Below the pieces are notes generated by a model. The model saw only the letters and a list, made by a program, of their open reading frames with translations. It searched no databases and was not told where the DNA came from. Shown here one piece after another: positions 9,066 to 16,957 of a stretch of DNA of 64,000 bases. A program made the translations under genes and the position numbers. Positions within the stretch are counted from its first letter, which is position 1, and the number at the start of each line of letters is the position of its first letter. Source of the stretch: Ornithinimicrobium humiphilum (GTDB taxonomy: Bacteria > Actinomycetota > Actinomycetes > Actinomycetales > Dermatophilaceae); contig NZ_VFPU01000001.1 in the NCBI RefSeq assembly GCF_006716885.1, positions 2,418,001 through 2,482,000 on the forward strand, read 5' to 3'.

Positions 9066-10010
9066 GTGAACGTGCGTCCCGGGGCCCTCAGCGCCCTGCT
9101 CGCGGCCCTGCTCGCGGCCGCCCTCTTCGGCACCACCGGGACCGCCCAGGCCCTCGGTCCCGACGGCACCGACCCCGCCTCGGTGGGCGCCCTGCGCATC
9201 GCGGTCGGGGCCTCGGTGCTCGCCCTGGCGGTGGTCGGCCGGTCCCGCCGTGCGGTTCGTCCGATCCGCGCAGGGCGCCTGCCCACCTGGACGCTCGTGC
9301 TCGTCGGCGGCCTGTGCGTCGCCTCCTACCAGGCCTGCTTCTTCCTCGGCGTCTCCCGCACCGGCGTGGCCGTGGGCACCGTCGTGGCGCTCGGCGTGGC
9401 CCCGCTGGCCACGGGGCTGCTCGCGATGCTCCTCGGCGAGCGCCCCGACCCGGTGTGGACCGGGGCCACCGCGGTGGCCGTGGTCGGCGTCGTGCTCCTC
9501 GTCATGGGATCCGGGTCGTCCACGACCTCGGTCGACCTCCTCGGGGTCGCGGCGGCGGTCGGCGCCGGGGTCTCCTACGCCGGCTACACCGTCGCGGCCC
9601 GGTCCCTCCTGCTCCGCGGTGCCGACGGCGTCCGGGTCATGGCGGGCTTCTTCGCCACCGGGGCGCTGGTGCTCCTGCCCGTGCTGCTCCTCCACCCGCC
9701 GGCCTGGGCCCTCACCGTGCGCGGCGCCGCCATGGTGCTCTGGCTGGGCGTGATGACCACCGCCGTGGCCTACCTCCTCTTCCAGCACGCCCTCTCGGGG
9801 CTGTCCGCCCGCACCGTGAGCACCCTGACCCTGGGCGAGCCGGTGACCGCGACCGTGCTGGGCGTCGTCGTGCTCTCCGAGCGGCTCTCCACCCTCACCG
9901 CCCTCGGGGTCGTGGTCGTGGTGGTCGGCCTGCTCCTCACCGGGCTGCCGCGCCGCTCCCCCGCGCCCGACGCGGCCCCCGTCACGGCGGCGCCCGCTGA
10001 CCTACCCTGA
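9066..10010 (+). CDS. DMT-superfamily (EamA) transporter
   Basis: Predicted 314-residue membrane protein with ten hydrophobic segments in two EamA repeats (about 5-140 and 150-290), the architecture of drug/metabolite exporters of the RhaT/EamA type. Typical signs: [11 protein letters not shown] at the first helix, [17 protein letters not shown] at the end of repeat one and [19 protein letters not shown] in repeat two. The start is taken as GTG 9066, 22 bases after the aquaporin stop, because the family N-terminus begins there; no clear Shine-Dalgarno. Substrate unknown, amino acid or metabolite efflux likely. The C-terminus is Pro/Ala-rich and ends 4 bases before the next ATG. Confidence 0.88.
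   Translation: MNVRPGALSALLAALLAAALFGTTGTAQALGPDGTDPASVGALRIAVGASVLALAVVGRSRRAVRPIRAGRLPTWTLVLVGGLCVASYQACFFLGVSRTGVAVGTVVALGVAPLATGLLAMLLGERPDPVWTGATAVAVVGVVLLVMGSGSSTTSVDLLGVAAAVGAGVSYAGYTVAARSLLLRGADGVRVMAGFFATGALVLLPVLLLHPPAWALTVRGAAMVLWLGVMTTAVAYLLFQHALSGLSARTVSTLTLGEPVTATVLGVVVLSERLSTLTALGVVVVVVGLLLTGLPRRSPAPDAAPVTAAPADLP
10003..10008 (+). promoter_or_regulatory. -10 box of AhpD-like gene, leaderless
   Basis: TACCCT, 6 bases before the ATG at 10015; it lies across the end of the EamA gene. Confidence 0.5.
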
Positions 10011-10014
10011 GCGC

Positions 10015-10605
10015 ATGAGCGACGAGGCCGACCCCCGCATCTCCGCCCTGCCCCTCCCCACCCGGGACGAGGTGCCCGAGGGCGTGCGGCGGTTGTGGGA
10101 CAAGTCGCGCGAGGTGCTCGGCTTCGTCCCGAACGTCTTCGTCGCCCAGGCCTACAACGGCGAGCAGTTCCAGGCGTGGTGGGCCTACTTCAACCTGCTG
10201 GTCAACAAGGAGGGCCACCTGACCAACGCCGAGCGCGAGTTGCTCGCCGTCGTGGTCAGCGGGCTCAACCGCTGCACCTACTGCGCCGTCTCCCACGGCG
10301 CCGCGCTGCGCGTCGCCACCGGCGACCCGGTCACCGCCGACCTGGTCGCCGTCAACTGGCGGCAGGCCGGGCTGCCGGAGCGCGAGGCGGCCCTGGCCGC
10401 CTACGCCGAGAAGCTCACGCTCACCCCCGCCGAGGTGACGCCGGAGGACCTCGACGCGCTGCGCGCCGTGGGGCTGGACGACCACCAGATCCTCGAGGCG
10501 GTCCAGGTCGTCGGGATGTTCAACATGACCAACCGGGTGTCGACGGCGATCGCGATGCTCCCCAACGCCGAGTACCACTCCCTGGGGCGGGAGCCCGGTG
10601 CCTGA
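10015..10605 (+). CDS. AhpD-like carboxymuconolactone decarboxylase / peroxidase-related protein
   Basis: Predicted 196-residue all-helical protein of the uncharacterised peroxidase-related AhpD/CMD family. The redox motif CTYCAVSH (Cys 87 and 90, His 94) is intact, as in AhpD, where it gives thiol-dependent hydroperoxidase or disulfide reductase activity. It begins with ATG 10015 with TACCCT 6 bases upstream, so it can be transcribed leaderless although it follows the EamA gene by only 4 bases. It overlaps nei2 by 8 bases. Pairing with a DNA glycosylase suggests an oxidative-stress context; that is inference. Confidence 0.88.
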   Translation: MSDEADPRISALPLPTRDEVPEGVRRLWDKSREVLGFVPNVFVAQAYNGEQFQAWWAYFNLLVNKEGHLTNAERELLAVVVSGLNRCTYCAVSHGAALRVATGDPVTADLVAVNWRQAGLPEREAALAAYAEKLTLTPAEVTPEDLDALRAVGLDDHQILEAVQVVGMFNMTNRVSTAIAMLPNAEYHSLGREPGA

Positions 10606-11455
10606 GGGCGACGCGGTATGGCGCACCGCGCGCCGGCTGCACCGGGCGCTCGCGGGGCAGGTGCTCGAGGGCAGCGACCTGCGGGTGCCGTCCCTGGCGA
10701 CGGCCGACCTGGCGGGTCGCCGCACCCTGGAGGTCGTCCCCCGCGGCAAGCACCTGCTGCACCGGATGGAGGGCGACCTGACGCTGCACAGCCACCTGCG
10801 GATGGAGGGATCGTGGCGGGTGCACCCGGTGGCCCGGCGGCACACCTTCGCGGCCCGGCACACGGTGCGGGCGATGGTCTGGACGTCCGAGCGCGTCGCG
10901 GTCGGTGACAGCCTCGGGATGCTCGACCTGGTGCGGACCGCCGAGGAGCACCGCGTCGTGGGGCACCTGGGCCCGGACCTGCTCGACCCGGGCTACGACG
11001 GGGCCCTGGCGCTGTCCAACGTGCTGGCCGATCCCGCCCGCACCGTCACCGAGGCGCTGCTGGACCAGCGCAACGTCGCGGGGATGGGCACGATCTTCAC
11101 GGCCGAGCCGCTCTTCGTGCACCGGATCAACCCGTGGACGCCGGTCGGCGAGGTCGGCGCGGACCGGGTCGCCGAGGTGCTCGACACGGCGCGGCGGGTG
11201 CTGGTGCTCAGCTGCCGCACGGGGCGGACGACCGTGACCGGACGGGCCGACGTCAACGCCGACGACGCCTGGGTGCACGGTCGGGTCGGGCTGCCGTGCA
11301 AGCGGTGCGGCACGACGGTGCGGCTGGCGACCATCGGACGGCAGCCGCAGGAGCGGGTGATGTTCTACTGCCCCACCTGCCAGGGCGGCCGGGCACCGAC
11401 CGACGACGGGTCGCGGCAGACGCCGCTCGGGCACGGGCGGGCGCGCTACGCCTGA
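10598..11455 (+). CDS. nei2: Fpg/Nei-family DNA glycosylase (Nei2)
   Basis: Predicted 285-residue base-excision repair glycosylase/AP lyase. The mature enzyme would begin [13 protein letters not shown], giving the catalytic N-terminal Pro2 and Glu3 of the Fpg/Nei family; PEGD rather than PELPE marks the Nei (endonuclease VIII) branch. The conserved Lys in the PRGKHLLHR turn is present, and a C-terminal zinc finger (CKRC ... CPTC, about 235-265) is intact. It probably removes oxidised pyrimidines. The start is GTG 10598 inside the previous gene (8-base overlap, translational coupling). In M. tuberculosis nei2 also lies next to lhr. Confidence 0.92.
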   Translation: MPEGDAVWRTARRLHRALAGQVLEGSDLRVPSLATADLAGRRTLEVVPRGKHLLHRMEGDLTLHSHLRMEGSWRVHPVARRHTFAARHTVRAMVWTSERVAVGDSLGMLDLVRTAEEHRVVGHLGPDLLDPGYDGALALSNVLADPARTVTEALLDQRNVAGMGTIFTAEPLFVHRINPWTPVGEVGADRVAEVLDTARRVLVLSCRTGRTTVTGRADVNADDAWVHGRVGLPCKRCGTTVRLATIGRQPQERVMFYCPTCQGGRAPTDDGSRQTPLGHGRARYA

Positions 11456-11466
11456 GCTGCGGGGCG

Positions 11467-11482
11467 CCGACCGTCGGGTCGG
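11467..11482. terminator. short hairpin between convergent nei2 and clgR
   Basis: Six-base stem CCGACC / GGTCGG with GTCG loop in the 42-base gap between two converging genes. There is no T-tract, as is common in high-GC actinobacteria. Weak candidate for a bidirectional terminator. Confidence 0.35.
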
Positions 11483-11497
11483 AGCCGGCAGGCCGGG

Positions 11498-11842
11498 TCA
11501 GGCGGCGGAGACGACCGTGCGGCGCCCGGTGCGCCGCGGCACCTCGCCGCGGCTGATCGGGGTGGCCAGGCCCTCGGTGAGGACCGTGGTCATCTGGGCC
11601 GAGGCGGCCTCGGCGAGGCTGACGCGGTCGGCCACGTCGGAGAGCATCTCCGACAGCGGGACGTCGAGCGCCTTGCAGATGGAGGCGAGGAGCTCGGAGG
11701 AGGCTTCCTTCTCGCCGCGCTCCACCTCGGAGAGGTAGCCGAGGGAGCAGGAGGCCTGGGCGCTGACCTCGCGCAGCGTGCGGCCCTGGCCCTGACGCTT
11801 CTCGCGGAGCACGTCGCCGAGCTCTCGTCGCAGCAGCACCAT
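11498..11842 (-). CDS. clgR: ClgR-type XRE-family transcriptional regulator
   Basis: Predicted 114-residue helix-turn-helix protein. Residues about 18-70 form an XRE/Cro HTH ([20 protein letters not shown]). Length, sequence and position downstream of pgsA and cinA match ClgR, the activator of clpP and clpC genes and other proteostasis genes in Streptomyces, Corynebacterium and Mycobacterium. The C-terminus ends VVSAA; in Streptomyces, ClgR with a C-terminal Ala-Ala is itself degraded by Clp protease, so the same feedback is plausible here. The ATG at 11842 has a strong AAGGAGG seven bases upstream, so it can be translated independently of cinA, whose stop lies 39 bases before. Confidence 0.93.
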   Translation of the reverse strand: MVLLRRELGDVLREKRQGQGRTLREVSAQASCSLGYLSEVERGEKEASSELLASICKALDVPLSEMLSDVADRVSLAEAASAQMTTVLTEGLATPISRGEVPRRTGRRTVVSAA

Positions 11843-11881
11843 CCTTGTCCCTCCTTCGTCTCTCGTCGTGATGACGACAGG

Positions 11882-12466
11882 CTAACCGCCGTCGTGGCCG
11901 GTGTCTCGGCCGGTCTCCCGGTCCGATCCGTCATCTCTACCGTACCGTCCCCCACCGTCAGCGGTGAGGACGGAGTCCCGCAGGAGGGACAGCGCTCCCG
12001 CGACGCTCCCCCGGCGGACCTCGGTCCGGGTCCCGTGGAGGTGCAACGCCGCGCAGGTGGTCCCGTGTTCCCCGGCCACCGCCACGTGCACGGTGCCGAC
12101 GGGGCGACCCTCCACGGCGGACGGCCCGGCGACGCCGGTCGTCGCGACCCCCCAGTCGGCGCCCAGCACCCGCCGCACGCCCTCGGCCATCGCCGCGGCG
12201 CACTCGTCGGAGACCGTGCCGTGCCGCTCGAGCAGCTCCTGCGGCACGCCCAGCACGTCGCGCTTGACCTCGGTCGCGTAGGAGACGACGCCCCCGCGCA
12301 CCACGGCGCTGGCACCGGGCACCTCGGTCAGCGCGGCCGCCACGAGCCCGCCGGTGAGCGACTCGGCCGTGGCCACGCTGCGGCCGCCGGCGACGAGCGC
12401 CGCGACGACCTGCTCGGCCAGGACCAGGACGTCCTGCGAGCCGGTGCCGGGCACGGCCGCGGTCAC
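11882..12466 (-). CDS. cinA: CinA-family nicotinamide-nucleotide amidohydrolase
   Basis: Predicted 194-residue stand-alone CinA C-terminal (PncC-type) domain, which deamidates NMN in pyridine nucleotide recycling; the N-terminal MoCF-like domain of long CinA is absent. The family signature TAESLTGGLVAAALTEVPGAS is present with its catalytic Ser, as are YATEVKRDVLGV and TTGVAGPS. The start is GTG 12466, overlapping the pgsA stop (GTGA). The C-terminal 20 residues are Gly/Asp/Arg-rich and probably disordered. It lies between pgsA and clgR, a conserved actinobacterial order. Confidence 0.9.
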   Translation of the reverse strand: MTAAVPGTGSQDVLVLAEQVVAALVAGGRSVATAESLTGGLVAAALTEVPGASAVVRGGVVSYATEVKRDVLGVPQELLERHGTVSDECAAAMAEGVRRVLGADWGVATTGVAGPSAVEGRPVGTVHVAVAGEHGTTCAALHLHGTRTEVRRGSVAGALSLLRDSVLTADGGGRYGRDDGSDRETGRDTGHDGG

Positions 12467-13080
12467 GACCTCGTGCCGCGGGCCGTGCCGCCCCGCACGG
12501 CCGAGACGACGTAGTCGATGCCGGTGAGCACCGTCACGACGAGGGCGGCGTACATGATCCACAGGCCGAGCGTGCCCAGCACGCCGCCGAGCGGCGCGAT
12601 CATCAGGGTGAGGCCGACGGCCTGCAGCACGGTCTTGAGCTTGCCGCCCCGGCTGGCGGGGATGACCCCGCGGCGGATCACCACGAAGCGCATCAGCGTG
12701 ATGCCGATCTCGCGCACGAGGATGACGACGGTCACCCACCACGGCAGCGCGTCGAGCAGGGAGAGGCCGATGAGCGCCATGCCCATGAGCGCCTTGTCGG
12801 CGATCGGGTCCATGAGCTTGCCGAAGTCGGTGATCAGCCCGTCGCGGCGCGCCAGGTAGCCGTCCACCCAGTCCGTCGCGGTCGCCACCACGAAGACGAC
12901 GGTCGCCCACCAGCGCCAGGCCGTCTCCTCGCCGCCGTGCGAGAGGAGCAGCCAGCCGAAGAGCGGCACCAGCAGGATGCGCAGGACGGTGAGGGCGTTG
13001 GGGACGTTCCAGGGCGAGGCCTGGGGCGCGACAGGGGCGGTGGCGATGTCGGGTCCGTCGGGGTCGTGAGGTCCGATCAC
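12463..13080 (-). CDS. pgsA: CDP-diacylglycerol-glycerol-3-phosphate 3-phosphatidyltransferase
   Basis: Predicted 205-residue inner-membrane enzyme that makes phosphatidylglycerol phosphate, precursor of phosphatidylglycerol and cardiolipin. The CDP-alcohol phosphotransferase signature is complete ([12 protein letters not shown] followed by [11 protein letters not shown]; all metal-binding Asp present). Four to six hydrophobic helices; the N-terminus begins with about 23 Pro/Asp-rich residues. The start is GTG 13080, overlapping the rimO stop (GTGA). A phosphatidylinositol-phosphate synthase is less likely: the helix after the signature and the length are PgsA-like. Confidence 0.93.
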   Translation of the reverse strand: MIGPHDPDGPDIATAPVAPQASPWNVPNALTVLRILLVPLFGWLLLSHGGEETAWRWWATVVFVVATATDWVDGYLARRDGLITDFGKLMDPIADKALMGMALIGLSLLDALPWWVTVVILVREIGITLMRFVVIRRGVIPASRGGKLKTVLQAVGLTLMIAPLGGVLGTLGLWIMYAALVVTVLTGIDYVVSAVRGGTARGTRS

Positions 13081-14570
13081 AGCTGGACCCTATCCGCAGC
13101 CCCGGTCAGCGGCACGGCCACGAGGTCGACGCCCTCGGTCGCCACGACGCGGGCCCGGACGATCTCCCCGACCCGGCACGACGGCATACCCCCGTCCTCG
13201 TCCTCGAGGTAGGTGACCCCGTCGACGTCCGGCCCCTGCTGCCCGGCGCGGCCGAGCAGGCGCGGGCCGTCGAGGTCGTCGTCGGTGCCCTCGACGAGCA
13301 CCTCGACCACGCTGCCGATGCGTTCCTCGGCGCGCTGGGCGGTCAGCTCCTCGACGAGGGCGGTCACCTCGGCGACCCGCTCGGCGACGACCGCCGGGTC
13401 CAGCTTGCCCTCGTAGCCCTCGGCCTCGGTGCCGTCCTCGTCGGAGTAGCCGAAGACGCCCACGACGTCCAGGCGCGCCTCCTCCAGGAAGGCGGTCAGC
13501 TCGGCGAGGTCCTCCTCGGTCTCGCCGGGGAAGCCGACGATGACGTTGGTCCGGATGCCCGCCTCGGGCACCCGCGAGCGCACCTGGTCGAGCAGGTCGA
13601 GGAAGGCGGTGCGGTCGCCGAAGCGGCGCATCCGGCGCAGCAGCGGGCCGCTGGCGTGCTGGAAGGAGATGTCGAAGTAGGGCGCGACGCCGGGGGTCGA
13701 GGCCATCGCGTCGAGCAGGTCGGGACGCACCTCGGCCGGCTGCAGGTAGGACACGCGCACCCGATCGACGCCCGGCACGGCGACGAGCTCGGGCAGCAGC
13801 CGGTCCACGAGCCGCAGGTCGCCGAGGTCCTTGCCGTAGGAGGTGGTGTTCTCGCTGACGAGGAAGACCTCGCGCACGCCGCGCTCCCCCAACCAGGTCG
13901 CCTCGGCCAGGATCTCCTCCGGCCGGCGCGAGACGAACGCGCCGCGGAACATCGGGATCGCGCAGAAGGCGCAGCGACGGTCGCAGCCGGAGGCGATCTT
14001 CAGGGGCGCCCACGGTCGGCCGTCGAGGCGCGCGCGCACGACCCGTGGGCCGCTGGCGGGCGCGACGTCGGCGAGGGCGACGCCCGGCTCGGGGGCGCCC
14101 TGCTGGTGGCCGGGCAGGGCCACCGTCACGGCCGCGGTATGCCGTGCGGCGGGGGCGAGCGGGAGCAGGCGCCGGCGGTCGCGCGGGGCGTGGGAGGCCG
14201 GACGCTCGCCCGCCAGGATGCCGCGCAGGTGGGTCGACATGTCGGCGTAGGAGTCGAAGCCCAGGACCGCGTCGGCCTCCGGGAGCTCGGCGGCGAGCTG
14301 CTCGCCGTAACGCTCGGCGAGGCAGCCGACGGCCACGACCTTCTGGGTGCGGCCGGAGCGCTTGAGGTCGGAGGCCTCGAGCAGCGCGTCGATGGAGTCC
14401 TTCTTGGCCTGCTCGACGAAGCCGCAGGTGTTGACCACCGCGACGTCCGCCTCGGAGGCGTCGTCGACGAGCGTCCACCCCTCGGCGGCGAGCCGCCCGG
14501 CGAGCTCCTCCGAGTCGACCTCGTTACGGGTGCACCCGAGGGTGACGACGGCGACGGAGCGGGTGGACAT
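13077..14570 (-). CDS. rimO: ribosomal protein S12 methylthiotransferase RimO
   Basis: Predicted 497-residue radical SAM enzyme that beta-methylthiolates the conserved Asp of ribosomal protein S12. The N-terminal UPF0004 domain holds three cluster cysteines ([33 protein letters not shown]). The radical SAM motif GCDRRCAFC lies about 195-203. A C-terminal TRAM domain follows. A Pro/Ala-rich insert of about 60 residues separates the first two domains (about 130-185). RimO rather than MiaB is supported by the EVDSEE start motif. ATG 14570 has a TAGACT box 7 bases upstream, so the transcript is probably leaderless. It heads the rimO-pgsA-cinA-clgR operon. Confidence 0.94.
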   Translation of the reverse strand: MSTRSVAVVTLGCTRNEVDSEELAGRLAAEGWTLVDDASEADVAVVNTCGFVEQAKKDSIDALLEASDLKRSGRTQKVVAVGCLAERYGEQLAAELPEADAVLGFDSYADMSTHLRGILAGERPASHAPRDRRRLLPLAPAARHTAAVTVALPGHQQGAPEPGVALADVAPASGPRVVRARLDGRPWAPLKIASGCDRRCAFCAIPMFRGAFVSRRPEEILAEATWLGERGVREVFLVSENTTSYGKDLGDLRLVDRLLPELVAVPGVDRVRVSYLQPAEVRPDLLDAMASTPGVAPYFDISFQHASGPLLRRMRRFGDRTAFLDLLDQVRSRVPEAGIRTNVIVGFPGETEEDLAELTAFLEEARLDVVGVFGYSDEDGTEAEGYEGKLDPAVVAERVAEVTALVEELTAQRAEERIGSVVEVLVEGTDDDLDGPRLLGRAGQQGPDVDGVTYLEDEDGGMPSCRVGEIVRARVVATEGVDLVAVPLTGAADRVQL

Positions 14571-14577
14571 GGGGTCG

Positions 14578-14583
14578 AGTCTA
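14578..14583 (-). promoter_or_regulatory. -10 box of rimO, leaderless
   Basis: TAGACT on the minus strand, 7 bases before the rimO ATG; transcription would begin at or next to the start codon. Confidence 0.6.
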
Positions 14584-14689
14584 GGGCCCGACCGGAGGCC
14601 CCCGGACCCACCCGCGGGCCCAGGGAGGGGCCCGGCAAAGGGTGCCGGGGGCCCACGACTTCGGCGCCCCGCTGGGGAAGGGTTGCCGC

Positions 14690-15451
14690 ATGGAGATCGC
14701 GGCGACGGTGGCGAGCACGGCCCTTCGGTGGTTCGGCCTGGTCGGCGTCGCGGTGGTCGTGGGTGCGTGCGGGACGACGTCGCCCCCAGCCCCGGGTCCG
14801 GACGGGACACCGGTCCCCGGGGCCCTGCCCGACGCCGCCGAGGGGACGGCGGCGTCGGGCGGGAGGTCCCCCTCCGCGGCGGATCCGACCACGACCTCGC
14901 CGGTGGACGCCGGCGAGCCCGGGCAGATGCCCGGCGGTGACGGGACGGCCCTGGGCCTGGTGCCCGAGGTGCTGGAGCTGCCGCCGGACTGGTCCGCGGC
15001 CCCGCCCGACGGGCCCCACTACCGGACCGAGGTCTGCGGCGTGCAGCTCGACCCGCAGCAGCCGGTCGACGCCGTGCAGCGCCGCTGGGCCTACCTCGAC
15101 GCGGAGTACCTCGAGTCCGAGGTGCACCTCTTCGCCGACGACCGCGGGCGGCAGGCCGCCGCCGCGGCGCTCGAGGCCGTCGCCTCGTGCCCGGGCTACG
15201 GCGTCGCCGAGGACGGCAGCGAGACCGCGCTCGGGGCGGGCGAGCTCGACGTCACGGTCACGCAGGTCCCCGGCGCCCCCGACGGGTGGGCGGTGTGGTC
15301 CGAGACGACCGAGGAGACCGGGATGGTGCGGCACGTCGCGCTCTCCCCCGTCGACGGTGGCTGGCACTGGATGTCGCACGTCGACCTGCTCGGCCGGGCG
15401 GGGCCCGAGGTGATCCTCGCGTCCCTGCCGGGGACGGGCTCGGAGGACTAG
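14690..15451 (+). CDS. predicted secreted lipoprotein
   Basis: Predicted 253-residue exported lipoprotein: a hydrophobic signal segment ends in the lipobox VGAC with Cys 27. Then comes a Pro/Gly/Thr-rich linker of about 60 residues, then a globular domain (about 95-253) with two cysteines ([12 protein letters not shown] and ASCPGYG) probably forming a disulfide. The domain resembles sensor-like actinobacterial lipoproteins in layout, but I cannot name a family. ATG 14690 has GGGAAGGG upstream. The next gene starts 4 bases after the stop, so it is cotranscribed with the SGNH hydrolase. Role unknown. Confidence 0.8.
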   Translation: MEIAATVASTALRWFGLVGVAVVVGACGTTSPPAPGPDGTPVPGALPDAAEGTAASGGRSPSAADPTTTSPVDAGEPGQMPGGDGTALGLVPEVLELPPDWSAAPPDGPHYRTEVCGVQLDPQQPVDAVQRRWAYLDAEYLESEVHLFADDRGRQAAAAALEAVASCPGYGVAEDGSETALGAGELDVTVTQVPGAPDGWAVWSETTEETGMVRHVALSPVDGGWHWMSHVDLLGRAGPEVILASLPGTGSED

Positions 15452-15455
15452 GCCG

Positions 15456-16652
15456 ATGACGGCGCCGGGGGGCGAGGACACGGTCAGGACCGTGGGGTCG
15501 GGCTGGGCCCGGGCGCGGGAACGCGGGGCGGCGGCCCTGGACTACCTCGGCATCACGGTCGTGGGCGCGCTCGTCGTCACCGGTCTGACCCTGCTGGCCC
15601 CGGGGACGGCCTCCTCGGTCGTCGCCGCCGGGCAGCAGGCCGTCTGCGCCGTCACGACCAAGCTCCCGGGAGGCTCCTGCCCGGACCTGCTGCAGTCACC
15701 CGCCGACCTCGCCGACGACGTCGGCGCCACCGGCGACCCCTACGTGGACCGCCGGTGGACCCGGGCCGAGGTCACGAGCGGCGGTCTGGTCTTCCTCGGC
15801 GACAGCTACGGGTCCGGCGAGGGCGCCAAGGACTACGACCCCACCACCGACCAGACGGGCGAGAACTCCTGGTGGGACGACCTGTGGGGACGGACTCCCC
15901 CGCCCAAGAACATGTGCCACCGGTCCGGCAACGCGGCCTTCCACCAGGTCAGCGGCGACTGGTTCGGAGGCTCGAGCTCGACCTTCGCCTCCTGCTCCGG
16001 CGCCCGCACCCGCGACTACTGGGAGGAGACCCAGGGCAACGACGAGTCGGCCCAGCGCGACGCCCTCGACGAGAACACCTCGCTGGTGGTCGTCTCGATG
16101 GGTGGCAACGACATGCAGTTCGCCGACGTCCTCATGTCGTGCGCCCCTGTCGGCGGGGGCTCCGTGGACGACTGCGTCGGTCACTGGATGGACCCGCAGG
16201 ACCCCGACGACCCGACGAGCAGCCGCTGGGAGCAGAACCTGCTGCGGGTGTTCGGCACCGAGCCCGGGGGCGGCAACCTCGGCGAGGTCTACGCCGACAT
16301 CCGGGCCCGCACCGGCGACAACGCGCACGTGGTCGTCGTCGGCTACCCGCTCGTCTTCGACCCCGACTACGACGGCATCGTCTTCTCGGGCGAGGAGGCC
16401 GACTGGATGAACGAGCGCGGCGTCGAGCTCAACGCCCGGTTGCGCGAGGCGGCGGAGCACCACGGCTTCACGTTCGTGGACCCGACCGAGGCGTTCGCCG
16501 GTCACGGGGTCGGCAGTGACGACCCCTGGATCCTCACCTTCGGGTTCTGGGGCGACCACCGGGCCCGGCCGCCGGAGTCCTACCACCCGACCGCGCGCGG
16601 GCAGCAGGCGATCGCGGACCTCATCGACGAGCACCTCCGCTCGCTACCCTGA
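15456..16652 (+). CDS. SGNH/GDSL hydrolase with Flp-prepilin-like N-terminus
   Basis: Predicted 398-residue esterase/lipase-type hydrolase outside the membrane. The N-terminus resembles a Flp-type prepilin signal: basic segment, Gly24, then AAALDY (acidic residue at +5) leading into a hydrophobic helix. The catalytic domain has block I GDSYGSG (Ser 117), block III GGND (216-219) and block V with SYHPT (His 377) and no Asp at -3, as in the Ser-His dyad GDSL esterases of Streptomyces. Several cysteines suggest disulfides. It is coupled to the upstream lipoprotein gene. Substrate unknown: lipid, acylated glycan or cell-wall ester. Confidence 0.88.
   Translation: MTAPGGEDTVRTVGSGWARARERGAAALDYLGITVVGALVVTGLTLLAPGTASSVVAAGQQAVCAVTTKLPGGSCPDLLQSPADLADDVGATGDPYVDRRWTRAEVTSGGLVFLGDSYGSGEGAKDYDPTTDQTGENSWWDDLWGRTPPPKNMCHRSGNAAFHQVSGDWFGGSSSTFASCSGARTRDYWEETQGNDESAQRDALDENTSLVVVSMGGNDMQFADVLMSCAPVGGGSVDDCVGHWMDPQDPDDPTSSRWEQNLLRVFGTEPGGGNLGEVYADIRARTGDNAHVVVVGYPLVFDPDYDGIVFSGEEADWMNERGVELNARLREAAEHHGFTFVDPTEAFAGHGVGSDDPWILTFGFWGDHRARPPESYHPTARGQQAIADLIDEHLRSLP
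16645..16650 (+). promoter_or_regulatory. possible -10 box before leader ORF
   Basis: TACCCT inside the last codons of the SGNH hydrolase gene, 7 bases before ATG 16658. Confidence 0.3.
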
Positions 16653-16657
16653 GGCCC

Positions 16658-16690
16658 ATGCCCGCCGTCCTGAGGTGCCCGACGTGCTGA
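16658..16690 (+). CDS. possible 10-codon leader ORF
   Basis: ATG 16658 lies 7 bases after a TACCCT box (16645-16650), the spacing of the window's leaderless promoters. It encodes MPAVLRCPTC and then TGA, and its end overlaps the GTG start (16684) of the next gene by 7 bases. Such a leader could couple or attenuate translation of the membrane protein. It could equally be chance. Confidence 0.25.
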   Translation: MPAVLRCPTC

Positions 16691-16944
16691 GACCCGCCCT
16701 GTCGGCCGTCGTCGCGCTGCTCGCGCTCGCCCTCGTGGTGGAGTCCTGGGCACGGGGCTACCTGCCCGGCGACCCCCACGCGGTGGCGGGGCGGATGCGC
16801 AACGTCGTCTCGTTGGGGAGCATCGGCACGGGCCTGGCGGTTGCCTCGCTGCTGCCCCTCGGGCCGGTGCTGCGCACCGTGCTGCTGGCCCTGGCCGTGG
16901 TGGCGGTGGTGGCGGCCCTCGCCTACCGGCTCGGCTGGCTGTAG
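16684..16944 (+). CDS. small membrane protein, 86 aa
   Basis: Short hydrophobic protein with three probable membrane segments (about 4-22, 38-56 and 60-80) and no recognisable domain. I chose GTG 16684 because GAGGTG lies about 8 bases upstream; GTG 16675 would add three residues. It follows the SGNH hydrolase gene by 31 bases and ends 13 bases from the convergent ftsK stop. Function unknown. Confidence 0.65.
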   Translation: MLRPALSAVVALLALALVVESWARGYLPGDPHAVAGRMRNVVSLGSIGTGLAVASLLPLGPVLRTVLLALAVVAVVAALAYRLGWL

Positions 16945-16957
16945 CGCACCAGGCCCC

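Noticed and set aside
14631..14649. Hairpin CCCGGCA / TGCCGGG upstream of the lipoprotein gene
   Set aside because: Seven-base GC stem in a very GC-rich gap; expected by chance and without a clear role.
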